Under the pieces are notes generated by a model. That model was not told where the DNA came from. It did no database searches and worked only from the letters and a program-made list of their open reading frames with translations. Shown piece by piece: positions 34,765-64,000 of a stretch of DNA of 64,000 bases (position 1 is the stretch's first letter; the number at the start of each line of letters is the position of its first letter). The stretch lies in contig NZ_JAHWGU010000002.1 of assembly GCF_020873875.1 (NCBI RefSeq), positions 248,001 through 312,000 on the forward strand, in the 5' to 3' direction. Made by a program: the position numbers and the translations under genes. This DNA comes from Actinoplanes sp. DH11 (lineage in GTDB: Bacteria > Actinomycetota > Actinomycetes > Mycobacteriales > Micromonosporaceae).

Positions 34765-36079
34765 CCGCGTTTCCTGGACATCCAGGTTCGTTCCAGTGCC
34801 TGGGCCAGGTCGGCGCTGTAGAGCCGGCGGGCCTGTTCGACGGCGTAGGCCGCCATGTAGCAACGGAACACGTCTTCCGGCTCCTCGAACTGGTGCTGGA
34901 TCCGGCGGTTGTTGACGACCGCCGGGTTGGCGAGTTCGGCGGCCGCGGCATCGATCGCGGCCGCCAGGTCGGCCTCGGCGAAGACGCCGTCGCAGAGCAG
35001 CCGGCCGTCCGGGGAGGCGGCGTCGATACGGCGGTCGGCGAAGACCATCTGCCGGGACAGCCGGTTGCCGGCCACCCGCGGCAGGCGCAGGTTCGCGGCT
35101 CCCGGGATGATGCCCTCGCGCAGGGCGGGAAGAGTGAAGTAGGCGTCCTCGGTGGCCACCACGCGGTCGAAGCAGAGCAGGATCTGTGCGCCACCGCCGA
35201 TGGCGAAACCGTCCACGATGCCGATCCAGGGCTTCTCCATCGGTTCCGGCAGCCATCCGCCGGTGTCCGGGACGCTCAGCCCTCGCAGGATCTTGCTGAT
35301 GTAGCCGAGCTCCCGGTCCAGGAAGAAGTCGATCAGACCGATCGTGCCCTGGTAGAGCGCGGTGAGGTTGATGCCGGCGCTGAACACGCGCCGGCCGGCG
35401 TACCGGGGATGGGTCATCGGGGCCCCGCGCATGGTGCCGACGCGGATGCCGTCGTCGAGCAGTACCAGGTCGACGGCGACTTCCAGGGCGGCGACCAAGG
35501 CGTCGTCCTCAGCGTTGAGGCAGTCGGCGTTGTCGACCGTGACCTCACCGACGTGGCCGTCCCGGCGTACCCGGACGACACCCAGGTCCACTTCTCCGGT
35601 GGCACGGAAACCGGGCAGTGCGGCCAGGGCGGCGTCCGTGGGCCGGCGCATGGCTTCGAGCAGGTGCCGGCCGGGCCGCGGGGCACCGAGCAGTGCCCAG
35701 AACAGCAGCGCCTGATCGGTTTCCCAGCCTTCCTTGTCACGCTGCGGCAGACGCCGCTCCGCTTCCAGCCGTTCCTTCGCGGGCACCAGCCCGGGCAGGA
35801 GTTCGGCGGCGTTCGTGGCGAGGTCCGACAGCCGGTGATGGGCCCGGCCGTCGTCGGTGAGTTCGGCGTGCACGGCTTCGGCGTGCGCCTGCAGGAACCG
35901 GCGACGGGCCCGGCGCGCGGTGGTGTGCACGGCGGCGGCCAGCGCCCGCTGTGCCTCGTCGCGATCCGGTGCGGCAGGCAATGCGGCGAGCTCGTCGTCG
36001 GTACGGGCGAGGAAGCCGGTCAGTGCGTGCGCGTCCTTCTGGTAACTGTGTCCGGGTTCGGGGGCGGTGCCGGTGCGGA

Positions 36080-36083
<4 letters not shown>
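34761..36083 (-). CDS. dpgC: DpgC-like arylacetyl-CoA 1,2-dioxygenase (cofactor- and metal-free)
   Basis: A 440-residue protein of the crotonase superfamily with the extended N-terminal helical region of DpgC, the same length as the glycopeptide enzyme. Landmarks: [30 protein letters not shown] (oxyanion-hole/CoA loop), [40 protein letters not shown] and [21 protein letters not shown]. DpgC uses O2 without cofactor to turn 3,5-dihydroxyphenylacetyl-CoA into the arylglyoxylate plus CoA. The polyketide genes dpgA, dpgB and dpgD needed for that substrate are absent here, and the next genes make an acyl-CoA from a 2-oxoacid, so phenylacetyl-CoA (or its 4-hydroxy form) is the inferred substrate. 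The ATG overlaps the NRPS stop (ATGA), with GAGGAG upstream. Confidence 0.87.
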
Positions 36084-60550
<24,467 letters not shown>

Positions 60551-60624
60551 CTGGAATCCTTTCGGTCCTGAGTAAACCGATGTCAGCGGGAACGAGAACC
60601 GTGCCCGGGGGGTGGTGGCCCGCG

Positions 60625-61890
60625 TCAGCGTTCGCTGACCAGGGCCGCGAGGCGGTCCAGGCCGGTCTCGATCTCGGCGGGGGTGACCCGGCTGAACGAG
60701 AGCCGCAGCTGGTGGTCGGAGCCACCGCCGCGCATGAAGTACGACATCGGGGTGAAGATCACGCCGTAATCGGCGGCGGCGGTTTCCAGCAGTGCGTCGT
60801 CGACGACCATGGGCACGTCGCAGACGAGGAAGAAGCCGCCGTCCGGGCTGTTCCAGGTGACCCGGGAACCGGAGCCGGGCCCGCCGAAGCGCCGGGCCAG
60901 CCCGGCCAGCATCTGCGCACGGTTGCGCCGGTAGGTGGCGGCCTGCGGCTCGCCGGCCGCGCGCAGACGGAAGCCGCATTCGATCAATCGGCCACCGGCC
61001 ACGGCCTGCGCGAGTGGTGCGGTGTTCACCGTGACGACGCTCTTGAGTTTCGCGAGTTCGTCGGCGAACAGGGTCCGGGTGACGCCGGGCGCGCTGACCA
61101 CCTGATCGGCCACCAGGTAACCGATCCGCAGACCCGGCAGGATGGTCTTGGCGAACGAGCCGAGGTAGACGACACGGCGTTCCTCGTCGAGCGCCTTGAG
61201 GGTCGGCCGCGCCGGTCCGGTCCCGCCGAAGAAGCCGTAGGCGTTGTCCTCCAGCAGCAACAGGTCCAGTTCGGCGGCGGCATGCAGGAGGCGGCGGCGC
61301 AGCTCGGTGTCCATGCTGCGCCCGGACGGGTTCGCGAAGTCCGGCATCACGTAACAGGCGCGCGGTCGCAGGCCCTGGTCGCGCAACCGCCGTACGGTGG
61401 CCGCGAGGTCCGCCAGGTCGATGCCGTCGGCGCCGTCGCGCACCTCGACGACCGGCAGGTCGAGTGTCCTGGCCGCACCGGTGAACCCGACATAGGTGGG
61501 TGCCACCGCGAGCACCACGTCGCGGTCGTCGCGCCGCAGCGCGCGCAGCACCAGGTGAATCGCCTCCTGGCAGCCCACGGTGACCATGACGGCCTCCGGT
61601 GCGGCCGTGATGCGCTCGTCGACCCGCAGGTGCTCGGCGATCAGATCACCGATGATCCCCTTGGTGGGCCCGTACTGGAACAGCGTGGACGCCGAGCCGC
61701 CGCCGCGAGCCAGGAAGAGATCCAGCCAGCGGTGCACGTCCACGGCGGAGAAGTGATCGTCGAGAGGCCGGCCGGCCGCGAAGGAGACGGCGTCCGGGTA
61801 GCGGAGTGCGATCTCGTTGAGGAAGTTCATCGACGTCAGGTCGTCGTCGGCGAGCGACGGGTGCAGCAGGTCCAACTGAAGGTCGCTCAC
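60625..61890 (-). CDS. PLP aminotransferase, PglE/HpgT-like (arylglycine-forming)
   Basis: A 421-residue fold-type I aminotransferase without a DNA-binding domain. Landmarks: [57 protein letters not shown] (PLP-contacting Asn), [17 protein letters not shown] (PLP-binding Lys) and the late LRLSFS Arg. HpgT and PglE of arylglycine pathways belong to this group; they convert an arylglyoxylate to the L-arylglycine. I place the start at the GTG at 61890 because GGAAAGG lies 6 bases upstream; a GTG at 61905 would put that site inside the gene. It lies 74 bases before the NRPS start and 97 bases after mbtH, in one operon. Inferred substrate: phenylglyoxylate. Confidence 0.85.
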   Translation of the reverse strand: MSDLQLDLLHPSLADDDLTSMNFLNEIALRYPDAVSFAAGRPLDDHFSAVDVHRWLDLFLARGGGSASTLFQYGPTKGIIGDLIAEHLRVDERITAAPEAVMVTVGCQEAIHLVLRALRRDDRDVVLAVAPTYVGFTGAARTLDLPVVEVRDGADGIDLADLAATVRRLRDQGLRPRACYVMPDFANPSGRSMDTELRRRLLHAAAELDLLLLEDNAYGFFGGTGPARPTLKALDEERRVVYLGSFAKTILPGLRIGYLVADQVVSAPGVTRTLFADELAKLKSVVTVNTAPLAQAVAGGRLIECGFRLRAAGEPQAATYRRNRAQMLAGLARRFGGPGSGSRVTWNSPDGGFFLVCDVPMVVDDALLETAAADYGVIFTPMSYFMRGGGSDHQLRLSFSRVTPAEIETGLDRLAALVSER

Positions 61891-61987
61891 GACGGCCCTT
61901 TCCACGGTGCACGGCTAACGGCGCACACAGGCGCCGCAAGCCATTACCTCCGACTTTCCGGAGGCCTTTTCAGTGATTCCGACCACG

Positions 61988-62206
61988 TCAGGAACTGACG
62001 TGATCCATCGCTTCGACAAGGCTTTTCGGTCGCATGTCGGTCCAGGTTCGCTCGATGAATTCCAGGCACGCGGCCCGGTCGCTCTCCCCGTGCACAACAC
62101 TCCAGCCTGCGGGAACGTCAACGAAATGCGGCCACAGCGAGTGCTGACCCTCCTCGTTGGCCAGCACGAGAAATCTTCCCTGCTCGTCATCGAAAGGATT
62201 GGTCAT
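61988..62206 (-). CDS. MbtH-like NRPS accessory protein
   Basis: A 72-residue MbtH family protein that binds and activates adenylation domains. The signature is clear: [33 protein letters not shown] and a C-terminal RPKSL, with the conserved Trp residues. The ATG at 62206 is chosen because AGGAG lies 9 bases upstream; the open frame reaches 12 residues further without support. It is the first gene behind a plausible promoter at 62275-62304. The A domains it assists are probably in the adjacent NRPS. Confidence 0.95.
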   Translation of the reverse strand: MTNPFDDEQGRFLVLANEEGQHSLWPHFVDVPAGWSVVHGESDRAACLEFIERTWTDMRPKSLVEAMDHVSS

Positions 62207-62274
62207 TGTTTGGTACTCCTGGCTTCTGGTGGGCGCCGACAATCACGTTGCGAATCCGGTCGGGATCAACGTGA

Positions 62275-62304
62275 ACCCTACGCATTACACATTAGATAGA
62301 TCAA
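62275..62304 (-). promoter_or_regulatory. Candidate promoter of the mbtH-aminotransferase-NRPS operon
   Basis: On the minus strand, TTGATC (62299-62304) and TAGGGT (62275-62280) are 18 bases apart, in the most AT-rich stretch of the cluster. The leader to the mbtH ATG would be about 60 bases. The 228-base gap it sits in shows no gene. Confidence 0.5.
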
Positions 62305-62434
62305 CTAGGACAGACGTGAACAGCACATGAAGGACCATGAATTGCCATCGACAGAACCATGGCCGCGGCTGCGGCAACCGGGGCCGGGCGGGCATGTCGG
62401 ATACGACACCGTTCCCGGGCCCCGGTCACGCCGA

Positions 62435-63517
62435 TCAGAAGTACGAGCGCAGGGTGCCGCGCCGCCGGACGTCCGCGGTGACGCAGTGGAAGCATCCCCC
62501 GAAGCGCATGACGTTGCGGAACGGCACGGGCACCGGCTCCATGTCCCAGTCGGCGAACATGTCGATCAGCGGCTGCTCGCCGGCCTCGACCACCACCCGC
62601 CGCTCGTCGAGCATGATCACGTTCATGCTGACCCAGGCGCTGGACATGTAGAGCTCGTGGTCGCGCGGCAGCGCCGGGTCCGGGGCGAACCGGATGTCCC
62701 AGGAGTCGAACATGGCCGGCACCGACTTCACCCGGTTCGGGTTGAGCAGCAGTTTGCCGGGCGCCAGCGGCATGAACGAGGCGTCGATGTGCATCGGCGA
62801 CGGGTCCGTCACGTCGATCACGTGCACGGTGTACTCACCGCCGATGTGCCGGGCGACCCAGTCGATGCCGAGCTGGTTGGTGACGTGGCTGCGCTGGGCG
62901 AAGATGTCGGTGCCGCAGCGGATGAAGTCGGCCGCGTCGAACGTGGGCTCGAACTCGGTGGTCAGGTACCGGCCCGACTCGTACGGCCGCTCGGTGTCGT
63001 ACCCGGCGTCGTAGATGTCGTCGGTGAGCTGCGGCTTGGGCGCGCTGATCCAGCGGGCGCCGCGCCGGAAGTAGTCGGTGAGCAGGTTGCGGTACGCGTC
63101 GATCTCGAAGTACCGGGACCGCCACGCCATCGGCGCCTCGATGATGGTGTCGCCCACGACCAGCAGCAGGTCGCGGGGCATCGCGCTGTACAGGCCGCCG
63201 GGGCTGCGCCAGTTCGGCGTGGCGAACGGGCGGCGGTGGTCCACGGCGTCCGGCCGGACCACCCGCACACCGAGCTCGGTGAGCGTCCTCGCGAAGCCGT
63301 CCAGCTCGGCGACGGCGGCCGCGGCGTGCTCGGCGGGCCAGGCCTGGCCCGCCGAGGCGCGGAAGAGCTTTTCGGAGCGGGCCGGCATGGTGGCTTCGAC
63401 TGCCACATCCCATTCCGGTACGGCGGCGCCGTCCATCACACCGACGATGACCTCTTCGAGCGGGTCCCACTCGTTGTAGGAGCTCACCGGGGATGTGGTG
63501 GCGTTGTTCTCGGACAC
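62435..63517 (-). CDS. L-arginine amidinotransferase (AGAT family)
   Basis: A 360-residue glycine amidinotransferase-family enzyme, closely resembling vertebrate AGAT over its C-terminal two thirds. The catalytic triad is intact: Asp in FIRCGTDIFAQRS, His in SPMHIDASF and Cys in GGCFHCVTADVRRRGTL near the end. These enzymes move the amidino group of L-arginine to a primary amine, giving a guanidino compound plus ornithine; glycine, lysine, 4-aminobutyrate and inosamine phosphates are known acceptors in the family. The acceptor here is unknown. The GTG at 63517 has AGGAG 6 bases upstream. It lies 40 bases after the MFS gene and 228 bases before mbtH. It probably supplies or tailors a guanidino unit of the peptide. 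Confidence 0.92.
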   Translation of the reverse strand: MSENNATTSPVSSYNEWDPLEEVIVGVMDGAAVPEWDVAVEATMPARSEKLFRASAGQAWPAEHAAAAVAELDGFARTLTELGVRVVRPDAVDHRRPFATPNWRSPGGLYSAMPRDLLLVVGDTIIEAPMAWRSRYFEIDAYRNLLTDYFRRGARWISAPKPQLTDDIYDAGYDTERPYESGRYLTTEFEPTFDAADFIRCGTDIFAQRSHVTNQLGIDWVARHIGGEYTVHVIDVTDPSPMHIDASFMPLAPGKLLLNPNRVKSVPAMFDSWDIRFAPDPALPRDHELYMSSAWVSMNVIMLDERRVVVEAGEQPLIDMFADWDMEPVPVPFRNVMRFGGCFHCVTADVRRRGTLRSYF

Positions 63518-63557
63518 AGTTCTCCTCTGTGGAGGGTTGGACGATTACGGTGAGGCG

Positions 63558-64000
63558 TCAGGCGGCGGTCAGGCGGGCGTCGGCCTGCCGCTGCAGTTCG
63601 TCACGAGTGCCGATCTCCGCGTCCGGCACGGCGTCGGGCAGCACGTCCTCGAGCAGCCGCAGGCGCGGGTTGTACCAGCCGCGCAGGGTCCAGCCGATCA
63701 GCAGCACACCGCTGACGACGACGACAAGTGCCAGGCCGCGGCCCGGTCCGGTGCCCAGCACGGCCCCGGCGGTGCCGGCCAGCGGGGCGCCGGGTTGCAG
63801 CGCGTCGCGGAACAGCCGGTCGGCGAGCGGGCCGACCAGCACGTACCCGATCGGCATGGTCAGGTTCATCGCGGTGATGAAGATGGCCAGCACCCGGCCC
63901 TGCAGCTCCAGGCCCACCTTGGTCTGCACCAGCGCGATCCAGTGGCCGTTGATGAGCGATTCGGTGGCCGACAGGCCGAACATGCCGGCCATCATCAGCC
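63558..64000 (-). CDS. MFS transporter, C-terminal part (cut by window edge)
   Basis: The last 147 or so residues of a major facilitator protein; the start lies beyond base 64000. Helices visible: MMAGMFGLSATESLINGHWIAL region, VLAIFITAMNLTMPIGYVLVGPLAD, and GLALVVVVSGVLLIGWTL, then a soluble acidic tail of about 35 residues. The segment LQGRVLAIFI followed by MPIGYVLVGPLADRLF is typical of MFS exporters found with NRPS genes. It is co-directional with the amidinotransferase, 40 bases away, so it is likely the exporter or resistance protein of this cluster. Confidence 0.85.
   Translation of the reverse strand, partial: LMMAGMFGLSATESLINGHWIALVQTKVGLELQGRVLAIFITAMNLTMPIGYVLVGPLADRLFRDALQPGAPLAGTAGAVLGTGPGRGLALVVVVSGVLLIGWTLRGWYNPRLRLLEDVLPDAVPDAEIGTRDELQRQADARLTAA

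Noticed and set aside
60551..60979. In-frame upstream extension of the NRPS
   Set aside because: It reads into the aminotransferase gene, has Arg-rich shadow composition, and a GTG with a good ribosome site lies at 60550 right before the first C domain.
62337..62651. Plus-strand small gene at the 3' end of the amidinotransferase
   Set aside because: Antisense shadow; no ribosome site and no recognisable protein features.

Overview
The window is very GC-rich actinobacterial chromosome with frequent GTG starts, short intergenic gaps and many ATGA/GTGA gene overlaps. Gene content (paired large LuxR/LAL regulators, a CebR-type operator, an actinobacterial iron box, a long NRPS cluster) fits a Micromonosporaceae member such as Actinoplanes. 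That assignment is inference from style and content, not from a marker gene.

Left part (1-31.4 kb), ordinary and accessory chromosome. Two tandem LuxR-type regulators (the first cut by the window edge) meet a convergent secreted alpha/beta hydrolase. Next come a TetR regulator coupled to an SGNH hydrolase, a hypothetical gene, and about 730 bp of repeat-rich intergenic DNA ending in an IdeR/DmdR-type iron box before a secreted lipase-like hydrolase. After a membrane protein come a nucleobase permease coupled to a DUF1989 protein, a pyridoxal kinase, and a pair of exported proteins (HLHP-motif protein and LVIVD-repeat protein). A complete peptide-type ABC importer operon (16.1-21.9 kb) follows, then a beta-lactamase-fold serine hydrolase, an MFS transporter, an AA10 lytic polysaccharide monooxygenase behind a CebR-like operator, a WD40 protein, a DPBB-fold protein, a STAS protein and a second MFS transporter.

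Right part (31.5-64.0 kb), a nonribosomal peptide cluster, all on the minus strand. In transcription order: MFS transporter (cut by the right edge), L-arginine amidinotransferase (AGAT family), MbtH-like protein, a PglE/HpgT-like aminotransferase, one giant six-module NRPS (about 8156 aa), then four genes each joined to the one before by an ATGA overlap: a DpgC-like cofactor-free dioxygenase, 2-oxoacid dehydrogenase E1-alpha and E1-beta, and a lipoyl E2 acyltransferase. NRPS architecture: C-A(MT)-T / C-A-T / C-A-T-E / C-A-T-E / C-A-T-E / C-A-T-TE. Specificity residues read by eye suggest N-methyl-Ser, an unrecognised residue, a D-Ser-like residue, two D-arylglycines and Ser, released by a terminal thioesterase. 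The N-terminal C domain implies an acyl or peptidyl donor that is not in the window.

Working model and main discovery candidate: E1/E2 turn phenylpyruvate into phenylacetyl-CoA, the DpgC homologue oxidises and hydrolyses it to phenylglyoxylate in one O2-dependent step, and the aminotransferase gives phenylglycine for modules 4 and 5. This would be a hybrid of the pristinamycin-type (pgl) and glycopeptide-type (dpg) routes, with DpgC replacing both the dehydrogenase PglA and the thioesterase PglD. The amidinotransferase adds a likely guanidino building block.
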